The notes beneath the pieces were generated by a model that had not been told where the DNA came from, searched no databases, and was given only the letters and a program-made list of their open reading frames with translations. The translations under genes and the position numbers were made by a program. Below are positions 7,969 through 16,449 of a DNA stretch of 64,000 nucleotides, piece after piece. This DNA comes from Lachnospiraceae bacterium (GTDB taxonomy: Bacteria > Bacillota > Clostridia > Lachnospirales > Lachnospiraceae): the NCBI GenBank assembly GCA_016284315.1, contig JAEEOO010000033.1, forward strand, positions 1-64,000, in the 5' to 3' direction. Within the stretch, counting starts at the first letter, position 1. The number at the start of each line of letters is the position of its first letter.

Positions 7969-9348
7969 CTATTTAACGATATTTCTCGCCCAAATTCCGC
8001 TTAAAACCATGGTTCCTCCGATAAAGGCTTTAATGAGTTCCAGTGACTGGACGATCATTACCATATAAAGGACGTTCATACCCGTGAATCTGCTGAGCAC
8101 AAAAGCCGTGGGAACGGACAATACCCATACAAAGCAGCTGTCAAAGATAAAGGTGATCAGTGTGTTTCCACCGGACCTTATCGTAAAGTATGAAGCATGT
8201 GTATAAGCATAAATCGGCATAAATGCGCCGTATACGATTATCAGCTTTGTAGCAAGAGCCCTGATACTTGCTTCCGTATTGTAAAACAGCGGAAAGAAAG
8301 GAGCGATACCTATCATCAGGACTCCGAACACTACACCGCAGGCAACGGTAAATGCTCTCATCTTTCTTGCGGTATCCTTTGCCTTTTCGATATCTCCGCT
8401 TCCAAGGATCTGGCCGACGATTATACCGACTGCCTCTCCCATTGCAAGGAACGCAACGCCCATGAGATTCCAAATGGTATTCTCGATGTTAAGCGCAGCA
8501 ACTGCGTTAAGGCTTCTGTAGGAATAGCACTGGTTCATTGTAGTCTGGCCGAGAGCCCAAAGAGTCTCGTTTGCCATGAGAGGCAGTGACTTTAATATGA
8601 ACTTTCCGCAAAGTGACAAGGGAACTCTGAATCCCTTGAAGGCTCCGATGATGAACCTGTTCTGTGCACTGTGGGTTCCGGTATAAACCGCAAGAACACC
8701 AAGCTCAACGAATCTTGAAAGTACTGTTGCGATAGCGGCACCCTTTGCTCCGAGAGCAGGTACTCCAAGAAGTCCGTAAATAAGGATCAGGTTGCCGATA
8801 AGGTTAACAACGATGGCTGCGATGGAAGCGATCATTGGCACTCTTGTCTGACCGGTGTCACGAAGAGTTCCGGAATAAGCATTGGTTACTGCAACGGGAA
8901 CAAGACCGATGAGCATGATACGCATGTAATCAACACCGATCTTCAAGGTCTCCGCCGCATCTTCCGCGGTACCCTCTCCCTTAAGGAAAAGGCTGATAAG
9001 GGTAGGCGCCATTATCATAAAGAAGATAACGCTTAATATAGTAAGAAAAACATTGATTATGATCTTGAACCTGAAGGTATAACGTACACCTTCATCATCT
9101 CCCATTCCGTAGTACTGCGCCGTAAAGATTCCGACTCCGGCGGCAGCTCCGAAAATAAGAAGATAAAATACGAACATGATCTGGTTTGCGATTGCCACAC
9201 CGGACAAAGCATTGGTTCCGATGTGTCCGATCATAAGGTTGTCCAAAAGGTTGACGAAGTTGGACACTCCGTTTTGTATCATGATGGGCACAGCTATAGC
9301 CAGCACCATCTTGTAAAATTTTTTGTCTCCGATAAATTTCTTCAGCAT
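7969..9348 (-). CDS. MATE-family multidrug/organic cation efflux protein
   Basis: 459 residues with about twelve membrane helices in two similar halves, typical of MATE transporters. Family marks are the opening LAVPIMIQNGVSNFVNLLDNLMIG, GVAIANQI, and RDTGQTRVPM in the first half with matching stretches in the second. MATE proteins export drugs, dyes or metabolites using Na+ or H+ gradients; the substrate here is not deducible. The track start is a GTG at 9357 without a spaced ribosome site; GAGTGG better serves the ATG at 9348. The gene lies downstream of the small gene at 9415 on the same strand. Confidence 0.9.
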   Translation of the reverse strand: MLKKFIGDKKFYKMVLAIAVPIMIQNGVSNFVNLLDNLMIGHIGTNALSGVAIANQIMFVFYLLIFGAAAGVGIFTAQYYGMGDDEGVRYTFRFKIIINVFLTILSVIFFMIMAPTLISLFLKGEGTAEDAAETLKIGVDYMRIMLIGLVPVAVTNAYSGTLRDTGQTRVPMIASIAAIVVNLIGNLILIYGLLGVPALGAKGAAIATVLSRFVELGVLAVYTGTHSAQNRFIIGAFKGFRVPLSLCGKFILKSLPLMANETLWALGQTTMNQCYSYRSLNAVAALNIENTIWNLMGVAFLAMGEAVGIIVGQILGSGDIEKAKDTARKMRAFTVACGVVFGVLMIGIAPFFPLFYNTEASIRALATKLIIVYGAFMPIYAYTHASYFTIRSGGNTLITFIFDSCFVWVLSVPTAFVLSRFTGMNVLYMVMIVQSLELIKAFIGGTMVLSGIWARNIVK

Positions 9349-9414
9349 AATATCCACTCTTTTGTAACTCGGGCTTTTCTCCCCCCGGAGACGGAACTCA
9401 CCGTCATCATGTTA

Positions 9415-9645
9415 TCAGCCGAGTGTCTTCATTTCATTAAACATTTCGATGTCATCTTTGGTCACAGAGATGTTGGTCGTGATTGCATCTTCTCCGGGAC
9501 GCTTAACAGTAAGTTCGATGATGGTGCCTTCTTCCAAAGGTCTTGAAAAAACAGCCTGTAAGAAAGCAATGAACTTAGGATGATTCTTTTCAAATTTGCT
9601 CTTCATAGCCATCATTTTCATGAGGCTTGCAGGATTCATTCCCAT
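9415..9645 (-). CDS. Small conserved-looking hypothetical protein
   Basis: 76 residues. Begins MGMNPASLMKMMAMKSKFEKNHPKF with a Met/Lys-rich amphipathic helix, followed by a beta-rich part (EGTIIELTVKRPG, TNISVTKDDIEMF). No signal peptide or TM. AGAGG lies upstream of the ATG. It is 39 bp after the PHP phosphatase gene and 66 bp before the MATE gene on the same strand, so it likely belongs to the same transcript. No family is recognised. Confidence 0.65.
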   Translation of the reverse strand: MGMNPASLMKMMAMKSKFEKNHPKFIAFLQAVFSRPLEEGTIIELTVKRPGEDAITTNISVTKDDIEMFNEMKTLG

Positions 9646-9684
9646 TATGATTTCCTCTTTTCTATTACAATACTTTTGGACCCA

Positions 9685-10503
9685 TTAAAGCTTGTGGAAT
9701 TCAGGATTCTTCTTTTCAAATACGCAATAATAATCAAATCCGCATTCCTTCAAAACCTCTGCCGCACGGTCAAAGCAATCACCAACGTTTTCAGGCTTGT
9801 GAGCGTCCGAACCGATGGTTATTATCTCTCCGCCTAGCTCTCTGTATCTCTTAAGAGCCTTGGTACAGGGATGGAACTCGGTCATGCCCTTTTTCATTCC
9901 GCCGGTGTTGAGTTCAATGCCTTTTTCCTTTTCGATGAGAGTCTTGAAGATCTCATCAAAGATATCCGCATGACGGTCATAGTCATAAGGCTTGGAAGGG
10001 TCCGAGCCGTATCTTACCACATAATCAAGGTGGCCGTATACATCAAAGAAGGAATTTTTCTTAATATTTAATAATTCGCTCTCAAAATACTCCCGATAAG
10101 CATCTTCAGGATCTCTTCCCTCAAAGTAAGAAGGATAATAGGGATCCACGCCGTTTACAAGATGGGAGGATCCGATGATGAAGTCAAACTCGTGAGATTT
10201 AGCAAGGACTGCATTCTGCCTCATACACTGAGGCTGAAGTCCGATCTCGATTCCAAAAAGAAGACGTATCCTGCCTTCATATTCTTCCTTGAGCTTGATC
10301 AGTTCATAAAGATATGAATCCACATTAAGGATCCAGTCCTCTGCTTTAAGTTCATCCTGACTGATGTAATCAAAATCATTATGCTCAGTAAAGCACATGG
10401 TATTAAGTCCGGCCTTAATTCCGGCTTCAACCATATCTCTCATGGGAGTCTTTGAATCTGCTGAAAAAGATGAGTGCAAATGACAATCTGCTAAAATAGC
10501 CAT
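9685..10503 (-). CDS. PHP-domain histidinol-phosphatase family protein
   Basis: 272 residues. The PHP metal site is complete by eye: DCHLHSSFSAD, FTEHND, GIEIGLQ, GSSHLV, GHLDYV and GSDAH, binding a di- or trinuclear metal centre. The family includes HisK/HisJ-type histidinol-phosphate phosphatases, but no other his gene is near, so the substrate may be another phosphomonoester. AAGGAG precedes the ATG. It starts 3 bp after the mnmA stop, so it is translated from the same message. Confidence 0.85.
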   Translation of the reverse strand: MAILADCHLHSSFSADSKTPMRDMVEAGIKAGLNTMCFTEHNDFDYISQDELKAEDWILNVDSYLYELIKLKEEYEGRIRLLFGIEIGLQPQCMRQNAVLAKSHEFDFIIGSSHLVNGVDPYYPSYFEGRDPEDAYREYFESELLNIKKNSFFDVYGHLDYVVRYGSDPSKPYDYDRHADIFDEIFKTLIEKEKGIELNTGGMKKGMTEFHPCTKALKRYRELGGEIITIGSDAHKPENVGDCFDRAAEVLKECGFDYYCVFEKKNPEFHKL

Positions 10504-10506
10504 AGT

Positions 10507-11574
10507 TTATCTCCTTATAATGATACCGCCGCCGAGAACATAATCTCCGTCGTAAAGGACAAGGGACTGTCCGGGAGTTGCCGCTCTCACAGGCTTGTCA
10601 AATCTGCAAAGAAGTCTCTTTTCATCAAGCCTTTCTATCTCGCCCAACTCGCCCTGATGATTGTATCTGATCTTTGCCTTTACACGCATTTTATCACCAA
10701 TGGCAAGGTCGGGTATTGACATAAAGCAGGGATTCTCGCAGACAACTTCAGTGGTAAAAAGCTCTTCGTTCTCACCTAAAACAACTTCGTTTTTCTCTGT
10801 ATCAATACCGGTAACAAAGATCCTGTGACCGGCTGCGATCTCAAGGCCTCTTCGCTGTCCGATGGTATAGTGGGTGATTCCTTTGTGGCGTCCGAGTATA
10901 TCACCATTGGCATTGACGAAATTACCTTCGGGCATCTTCTTATCAAGCCTCGAATCAAGATATTCTATATAACCATCGTCAGCAAAACAGATCTCCTGAC
11001 TGTCAGGTTTTACTGCAACAGGGAAGCCTGCGTCTGCCGCAAGTTTTCTTACATAATCCTTCTCATACTCTCCGATGGGCATAACGGTTCTTGCGAGCTG
11101 TTCCTGGGATAAGCCGTAAAGAACATAGGTCTGATCCTTCTTTGCGGTAACGGAATTCTTGACCGCGTATCTTCCATTGGTTAGCTTATCTACTCTTGCA
11201 TAATGTCCGGTGGCAACATATTTTGCCCCCACTTCATCCGCAGTCTTTATCATTGCAGCCCACTTAACCGTCGGATTACACCTTACGCATGGATTGGGAG
11301 TTCTTCCGTGAAGATATTCTTCCACAAAATAGTCTTCCACATTCTTCCTGAATTCCTTTGTGTAATTAACGGCCCTATGCTCTATTCCGAGTATATCTGC
11401 AACTACTTTTGCATCGGATGCATCGGAAAGATTCTTATATATATCCATTGGATCGTCGTCATCGTGCCAGAAATCATAGGTTACTCCGATAACTTCATAA
11501 CCCTGCTGTTTTAAAACCAAGGCACAAACGGAGGAATCAACTCCTCCCGACATTCCCACAACAACTTTTTCCAT
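10507..11574 (-). CDS. mnmA: tRNA-specific 2-thiouridylase MnmA
   Basis: 355 residues. It adds sulfur at C2 of wobble uridine 34 in tRNA Lys, Glu and Gln using ATP and a sulfur relay. The PP-loop GMSGGVDSSV opens the protein; the catalytic Cys pair is in NPCVRCN and DSQEICF; the tRNA-contact loop KKDQTYVL is kept; the C-terminal beta-barrel ends in GEYVLGGG-like DYVLGGGII. AGGAG lies before the ATG. The PHP phosphatase follows at once, and upstream lies a terminator for the 11653 gene. Confidence 0.97.
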   Translation of the reverse strand: MEKVVVGMSGGVDSSVCALVLKQQGYEVIGVTYDFWHDDDDPMDIYKNLSDASDAKVVADILGIEHRAVNYTKEFRKNVEDYFVEEYLHGRTPNPCVRCNPTVKWAAMIKTADEVGAKYVATGHYARVDKLTNGRYAVKNSVTAKKDQTYVLYGLSQEQLARTVMPIGEYEKDYVRKLAADAGFPVAVKPDSQEICFADDGYIEYLDSRLDKKMPEGNFVNANGDILGRHKGITHYTIGQRRGLEIAAGHRIFVTGIDTEKNEVVLGENEELFTTEVVCENPCFMSIPDLAIGDKMRVKAKIRYNHQGELGEIERLDEKRLLCRFDKPVRAATPGQSLVLYDGDYVLGGGIIIRR

Positions 11575-11599
11575 ATAAAACTCCTATAAAGTCAAAAAA

Positions 11600-11628
11600 A
11601 TCGGGACCATAATAAATATGATCCCGAT
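11600..11628 (-). terminator. Intrinsic terminator
   Basis: Stem ATCGGGA-C-CAT/ATG-ATCCCGAT with a 7-nt loop, followed on the minus strand by TTTTTTTGAC. It ends the 11653 gene, upstream of mnmA. Confidence 0.85.
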
Positions 11629-11652
11629 ACAGACTTTTAATCATTCAATCTA

Positions 11653-12054
11653 TCAATAAACCTTTGGAACAACAATACCATCTTCATTGTTCACAAGAGC
11701 TTCAGTTCCGGTGTTGCCGACAAAGAACCTGTACTCCTTGAGGATATCGTCTTTCTGCATATCAGAAATAGCGTTTTCAACATCCAGGGAGTAGATGTCT
11801 CTGTCCTTACCGATGTAACCGTAATCATCACCTTTGTTAAAGGTCAATGAAATATCTTCAAGGGCTGCGTCTTTTCTGGGTTTGACAGGAAGCGCAACGT
11901 CTTCGAGGGCAGGTTTGTTGACGGCTTCAAGATTCGCGGAAGCTTTTAGCTCTTTATCCTGCTTTAATACCTCTTCGGGACTGACAACGGGGATGGATGG
12001 TACTCTGTAACTGTTTATGAAATTTGAATAATCATTAATACCATTGATTCCCAT
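11653..12054 (-). CDS. Hypothetical soluble protein
   Basis: 133 residues from the ATG at 12054, which follows AAGGAGGTGATGAGG; the track start eight residues upstream has no ribosome site. The N-terminus MGINGINDYSNFINSYRVP precedes a Pro/Glu/Val-rich disordered middle; the last 45 residues (DVENAISDMQKDDILKEYRFF) look helical. No signal peptide or TM. The style (short motif, linker, helix) suggests an adaptor or flagellum/chemotaxis-associated small protein, but I do not recognise the family. A terminator follows. Confidence 0.6.
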   Translation of the reverse strand: MGINGINDYSNFINSYRVPSIPVVSPEEVLKQDKELKASANLEAVNKPALEDVALPVKPRKDAALEDISLTFNKGDDYGYIGKDRDIYSLDVENAISDMQKDDILKEYRFFVGNTGTEALVNNEDGIVVPKVY

Positions 12055-12179
12055 CCTCATCACCTCCTTGTTCTTCATCGGATGAATACCACGACAGAAC
12101 TCCGTTCCTATCGGTGTCTGCTACTAAGTATATCGGAAACCGATCCGAAAACTTTAGTGTTCGAGGGAAATATTTTGAT

Positions 12180-12629
12180 TTATTTTAACATGGACTTTAA
12201 CTCGTCCATAAAAGTATTAACGTCCTTGAACTCACGATATACGGAAGCGAATCTTACATATGCAACTGCATCAAGATCCTTAAGCTTATTCATTACAAGC
12301 TCACCGATAACATCGCTGGGGATTTCCTTTTCCTCCATCTGAGAAATATCATTCTCAACATCGTCAACAAGCTTGGTGATCTGAGCAACGCTGACGGGAC
12401 GTTTATGGCATGCCCTTAATACACCGCTCTCGATCTTAGCTCGGTCATAGGTTTCGCGGTTATTGTCCTTCTTTATGATGATAAGAGGGATAGTCTCAAC
12501 CTTCTCGTAGGTTGTAAAGCGCTTATTGCAATCGTCGCAAATACGGCGTCTACGGATTGACGCATTATCATCTGCAGGTCTGGAGTCAATAACTCTGGTG
12601 TTGTCGTTACCACAATAAGGACATTTCAT
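12180..12629 (-). CDS. nrdR: Transcriptional repressor NrdR
   Basis: 149 residues from the ATG at 12629, which has GGAGAG upstream; the track adds 14 unlikely residues. NrdR senses ATP/dATP and represses ribonucleotide reductase genes. The N-terminal zinc ribbon shows CPYCG and CDDC, with the RRRRIC and RFTTYE stretches; the ATP-cone spans about 47-136. A perfect-looking promoter lies 79-107 bp upstream. No nrd genes are in the window, so its targets are elsewhere. Confidence 0.96.
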   Translation of the reverse strand: MKCPYCGNDNTRVIDSRPADDNASIRRRRICDDCNKRFTTYEKVETIPLIIIKKDNNRETYDRAKIESGVLRACHKRPVSVAQITKLVDDVENDISQMEEKEIPSDVIGELVMNKLKDLDAVAYVRFASVYREFKDVNTFMDELKSMLK

Positions 12630-12707
12630 AAATTCTCTCCATCCGGGAGCTTTCAGATCCCTTTTCCTCAATATTTAGCGGTCAATTAAAGCCACCACAC
12701 TAAATTA

Positions 12708-12736
12708 ATTATACAAAAGAGAAAATTTTATGTCAA
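12708..12736 (-). promoter_or_regulatory. Consensus promoter of nrdR
   Basis: TTGACA (12731-12736), a 17-bp spacer and TATAAT (12708-12713) on the minus strand match the sigma-A consensus exactly. The start site would be near 12701, leaving a leader of about 70 nt. Confidence 0.85.
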
Positions 12737-12760
12737 CAATTAGATAACACTGTTTATTAA

Positions 12761-13096
12761 TTATTCAAGCTTGTAAGTATCCCATTGGGAAGGGGCTTTC
12801 TCAAACTTTTCCTTTTCGGCAAAAAGCCTGTCATTCATCCAGGCAACTGCATCCTCAACTCCGTCCCTGTCAAAAGAGAATTCTCTGCTCTCCTTCCGGT
12901 CGTCGGGAGTAGTGTGGAAGTTGAAAGGTTCAGGCCAGATCGTGCAAAGGAGGGCTTTCTCAACATGCTCTTCTCCGTCATCGGCAACGATCTTTTTCTC
13001 AAGCTTTTCAAGTCTGTATCTCATGCCTTCGGTTGATCCGGTAAACTCCGTCTTCTTTAAATATTCCATTGAAAGGATTTCTTCTGCTCTAACCAT
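12761..13096 (-). CDS. Conserved-looking hypothetical soluble protein
   Basis: 111 residues, acidic, with an N-terminal helix, a beta segment LLCTIWPEPFNFHTTPDDRKE and a C-terminal helix ending SQWDTYKLE. No signal peptide or TM, no family recognised. It lies between ftsZ (upstream, with a terminator between) and nrdR. The ribosome site is a weak GGAGATAACCT. Being retained beside the division cluster hints at, but does not show, a housekeeping role. Confidence 0.6.
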   Translation of the reverse strand: MVRAEEILSMEYLKKTEFTGSTEGMRYRLEKLEKKIVADDGEEHVEKALLCTIWPEPFNFHTTPDDRKESREFSFDRDGVEDAVAWMNDRLFAEKEKFEKAPSQWDTYKLE

Positions 13097-13136
13097 AGGT
13101 TATCTCCAAAAAATAATATTATAAAAAACAAAAAGA

Positions 13137-13158
13137 CCTGCCTAACGAATTAGGCAGG
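13137..13158 (-). terminator. Intrinsic terminator after ftsZ
   Basis: 9-bp stem CCTGCCTAA/TTAGGCAGG with a short CGAA-type loop, followed on the minus strand by TCTTTTTGTTTTTT. It closes the division cluster. Confidence 0.88.
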
Positions 13159-13171
13159 CCCTTGAATAAAC

Positions 13172-14389
13172 TTATTTGTTATCCTTGTTTCCTCTTGTAA
13201 GGAATCCGGGAATCTTGATCTCGGTAGGCTGTACGCTGGGACGTATCTGAGGAATGGTTCCTGTACCACCGTTAACGGGAGGTCTCTGATTCATCTGAGC
13301 CTGAGCAGCTGCGAGATTTGAAGTATTGAAATTCATCTGAGGACGAGGCGCTGCTGTTGTCTGGTTAGCAGTGTTAGCATAGAACCTGGGCTTGTTAACC
13401 ACGGGAACTCTGTTGATAACATTGTCGATGGGAACAGCATCAAGTCCGGTAGCGATAACGGTAACAACGCAGGTATCGCTCATATCGGCATTGGGAATCG
13501 CACCGGGAATAAGGTTAAGATTCTCACCGGTAAGGGACTGAATGTAAGTTGATGCAACCTCAAGGTCATACAATGTAATATCACCGCCGACACAAACGAT
13601 AGCGTCTGTAGCGGATTCGATCCTGGTCTCAAGAAGAGGAGACTCGATAGCAAGCTTAACTGCCTCTTCTGCTCTGTTGTCTCCGGATGCAACACCGATA
13701 CCGATGTGTGCAATACCGTGATCCTTCATAGCGGTCTTGATGTCTGCGAAGTCAACATTGATAAGAGCATTCTTAGTGATAAGATCGGTGATTCCCTTGA
13801 CTGCCTGCTGAAGAACTTCATCAGCCTTCTTTAAGGACTCTTCGATGGGAGCACGTCTGTCTCCGATGATCTCACCAAGCTTGTAGTTGGGGATGCAGAT
13901 CATTGTATCAACACCCTCGGAAAGCTTTTCGATTCCGATCTTAGCATTGTTTTTACGAACATTACCTTCCCAGTTGAAAGGCTTAGATACAACTGCGAGA
14001 GTAAGAATATCCATATCCTTGGAGAGCTTTGCGATAAAAGGAGCAGCTCCTGTACCGGTTCCGCCACCCATACCACAGGTAACGATGACCATGTCTGCAC
14101 CCTGAAGAGCAGCCTTGATATCTTCCTGGCTTTCCTCTGCTGCTTTTTCTCCGATCTCGGGCTTAGAACCTGCGCCGAGTCCCCCTGTAAGTTTAGCTCC
14201 GATCTGGATACGTTTAGGAGCTTTACAGAGATCCAAAGCCTGCTTATCGGTGTTAACTCCGATAAACTCAACTCCGCCCATGCCTTCGTCGACCATTCTG
14301 TTTACTGCATTATTACCGGCACCGCCGACTCCGATGACAACGATCTTGGCTTTGTTGTCGGGCTCAATCTCTCTAATATCAATAGGCAC
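13172..14389 (-). CDS. ftsZ: Cell division GTPase FtsZ
   Basis: 405 residues. FtsZ polymerises with GTP at midcell and organises septum synthesis. The tubulin signature GGGTGTG is present in MGGGTGTGAAP, with GVGGAGNNAVNRM at the N-terminus and the synergy loop NVDFADI. A disordered Gln/Asn/Pro-rich linker (about 325-385) leads to the conserved C-terminal peptide IKIPGFLTR, which docks FtsA/SepF-type partners. The track starts at a TTG; GGAGG sits 8 bases before the GTG at 14389, so I use that. It has its own promoter, 110 bp from ftsQ. Confidence 0.98.
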   Translation of the reverse strand: MPIDIREIEPDNKAKIVVIGVGGAGNNAVNRMVDEGMGGVEFIGVNTDKQALDLCKAPKRIQIGAKLTGGLGAGSKPEIGEKAAEESQEDIKAALQGADMVIVTCGMGGGTGTGAAPFIAKLSKDMDILTLAVVSKPFNWEGNVRKNNAKIGIEKLSEGVDTMICIPNYKLGEIIGDRRAPIEESLKKADEVLQQAVKGITDLITKNALINVDFADIKTAMKDHGIAHIGIGVASGDNRAEEAVKLAIESPLLETRIESATDAIVCVGGDITLYDLEVASTYIQSLTGENLNLIPGAIPNADMSDTCVVTVIATGLDAVPIDNVINRVPVVNKPRFYANTANQTTAAPRPQMNFNTSNLAAAQAQMNQRPPVNGGTGTIPQIRPSVQPTEIKIPGFLTRGNKDNK

Positions 14390-14428
14390 TGTAGTATCCT
14401 CCAATAGTTACTTATACACACATTTATA

Positions 14429-14457
14429 ATAATATAATCAATTACGACTTTTCGCAA
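14429..14457 (-). promoter_or_regulatory. Promoter of ftsZ with overlapping hairpin
   Basis: TTGCGA (14452-14457), 17-bp spacer, TATTAT (14429-14434) on the minus strand. The -35 lies inside a perfect 7-bp dyad TCGCAAT/ATTGCGA (14452-14458 with 14464-14470), a possible operator. This gives ftsZ expression independent of the upstream division genes. Confidence 0.6.
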
Positions 14458-14498
14458 TGAAAAATTGCGATTTTTTGAAAAAAGTTTCACGGAAGGTT

Positions 14499-15242
14499 TC
14501 ACGGCTGATTTTCGTCTTTTTTAAAGACATACATGCCATTGGTTTCATCATATTCTTCCATGTGTAAAACGCCGCTCAGACCCTCTAATCTCTCGAGCAT
14601 AAAAGGCAGGTTCATGACCTTGTCTTCTATGTGTTTAGAGTCGTTTCCGAGAGCAACTCTCACGTTCCCGAAAAACAGTGTAACTTCGCCGTCGTCGTGG
14701 AAGTGGATCTTATCAACTTCAAGGTCATATTTGCTCATCAGCTTTGTGATGTCCAAAGTTCTTGAAAAGAAGTCATCTTCTGCGGAACCAAGCTTTTTTC
14801 CTATCTCGATGCTGCTGAAACGGATGCCTGTAACCTGTGGTATACCGGGTGTAAGTACATTGGAGCTTTCAACCACATATCCATCCTTATCAAAATACAT
14901 ATATCTATCAAGGTATTCAACATACCCGGCAAGTGCCTTTTCAAATACGGTTATCTGTATGGAATCCTTGTCCGTAACGCTGACGCTTATGCTGTCGACA
15001 AAAGGCACATCGGTTATCTTTTTATTTTTATATTTTAAAGAAAGGACAAGGGAATTATCCCCGAGAGGTCCTTCCATGACCATATCTGCTATCTCTTTCG
15101 CAGTGTAGTGTTTGTTACCTTCCACCGTAACCTTTTCGGGATTGATCTTGTACGCGGTAAGAAGATAATAAGCTACTCCGAGCACAGCCGCTACGACAGC
15201 AAGTATGATCACTATACTTATGATCAGTCTGCTTTTTCTCAC
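14499..15242 (-). CDS. ftsQ: Cell division protein FtsQ/DivIB
   Basis: 247 residues, bitopic: a short cytoplasmic N-terminus, one TM helix (about 5-29, IISIVIILAVVAAVLGVAYYLL), then a POTRA domain (about 35-105, NKHYTAKEIADMV) and the beta domain (FEKALAGYVEYLDRYMYFDKDGYVV). It links early and late divisome proteins. The GTG start overlaps the ftsW stop by 4 bp, so translation is coupled. Two GTTTCACGG direct repeats lie at its 3' end. Confidence 0.92.
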   Translation of the reverse strand: MRKSRLIISIVIILAVVAAVLGVAYYLLTAYKINPEKVTVEGNKHYTAKEIADMVMEGPLGDNSLVLSLKYKNKKITDVPFVDSISVSVTDKDSIQITVFEKALAGYVEYLDRYMYFDKDGYVVESSNVLTPGIPQVTGIRFSSIEIGKKLGSAEDDFFSRTLDITKLMSKYDLEVDKIHFHDDGEVTLFFGNVRVALGNDSKHIEDKVMNLPFMLERLEGLSGVLHMEEYDETNGMYVFKKDENQP

Positions 15243-16435
15243 TTTCTCACCTCTGCGCGGTTAGTTCTGTTGATACAGAAAACAACGCCCATCTCCGCCA
15301 AAAGAAAGGCCGCGGAAGTACCGCCGTATGAGATAAAAGGAAGTGATACACCGGTGTTGGGCATACTGTTTGTTGTTACGGCGATATGCATGACAACCTG
15401 TACCATAAGATGTGCCATGATACCTACTACCAGCATATAAGCATAGGTGTCTTTTGTATCTTTCGCGATCATGAACATTCTTGAAATAAGAAGAATGTAC
15501 ATGATGATAACAGTGATGGCTCCTACGATTCCGAGTTCCTCGCAGATAACGGAAAAGATCATATCATTGTGAGGCTCGGGAAGGTTCGAGATCTTCTGTA
15601 CGCTCTGGCCAAGTCCTTTTCCCCAAACACCTCCGTTACCGATAGCGTAAAGAGACTGAATAGCCTGGTGTGCTTTGGTATCCGAAGTGTTCTCGGGATG
15701 AAGCCAAGCATAGATTCTCATCAAACGGAATCCACCCTCTGAAAGATCACTGTGCTGAACATACAGGATAACTATAAGTGCGATCAGGCCAAAGCCGCCG
15801 ATGATCGCCAAAAACTTCCAATAATCCTTACTTATCATGAAAGTCATGATAAAGGAAATTCCAAAAATGATAAGTGCGGAACTGAGGTTATCAGTAACAA
15901 GATAGATAATGCCGCAGACAGGAATGGGCAGTGCCAGTGTGATAAGTATGCTCTTCCATGTGTTCAGGTTGTTTCTGTGAGCAGTAAGCCATGCAGCCAT
16001 GAAAAAGATCATAGCCAGCTTTGAAAGCTCTGCAGGCTGGAAGTTAAAGGGTGTGTGAGGGATCGCGATCCATCTTGATGCACCATGGGACTCGGTACCG
16101 AAAGGGATGGTAAGGAGGGGCATAGTGATGGCTATCCCATAAAAGATCCAAGGGAAGAACCAGACTTTGTTATAAATCTTGTAAGGCACAAAAGTGATCA
16201 AAACTGCAGCAACGATTCCGATAAGGTCAGCAATAGCCTGACGGTTAAGGAAATATGCTGCATTTCCTTTGTACAGTCTCACGCCCATATATGAGCTTGC
16301 TGAGTAAACCATGATGAGACCGAATCCCAAAAGGAATACAAGGATAAGAACGAGATTCCAGTCGAATCCCATTCTTGATACCTTTCTGAGCTGTTTATTT
16401 GTAAACTTTTTTACATTGTCAGTTGTTGTTGCCAC
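15239..16435 (-). CDS. ftsW: SEDS peptidoglycan glycosyltransferase FtsW
   Basis: 398 residues, about ten TM helices. SEDS proteins polymerise lipid II into glycan strands together with a class B PBP. Visible family marks are LMVYSASS in the first helix, NFQPAELSKLA, GLGQSVQK, PEPHNDMIFSVICEELG and the final LPFISYGGTSAAFLLAEMG. It starts at GTG with GGAG upstream. It follows its likely partner PBP gene by 14 bp. RodA or SpoVE are the alternatives; the neighbourhood argues for FtsW. Confidence 0.93.
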   Translation of the reverse strand: MATTTDNVKKFTNKQLRKVSRMGFDWNLVLILVFLLGFGLIMVYSASSYMGVRLYKGNAAYFLNRQAIADLIGIVAAVLITFVPYKIYNKVWFFPWIFYGIAITMPLLTIPFGTESHGASRWIAIPHTPFNFQPAELSKLAMIFFMAAWLTAHRNNLNTWKSILITLALPIPVCGIIYLVTDNLSSALIIFGISFIMTFMISKDYWKFLAIIGGFGLIALIVILYVQHSDLSEGGFRLMRIYAWLHPENTSDTKAHQAIQSLYAIGNGGVWGKGLGQSVQKISNLPEPHNDMIFSVICEELGIVGAITVIIMYILLISRMFMIAKDTKDTYAYMLVVGIMAHLMVQVVMHIAVTTNSMPNTGVSLPFISYGGTSAAFLLAEMGVVFCINRTNRAEVRK

Positions 16436-16449
16436 TTTTATTCTCCAAA

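Noticed and set aside
12690-12715. Possible NrdR box near the nrdR promoter (ACACTAAATTAATTATAC)
   Set aside because: The match to the ACACTATATATAGTGT-type consensus is poor and only one half is seen.
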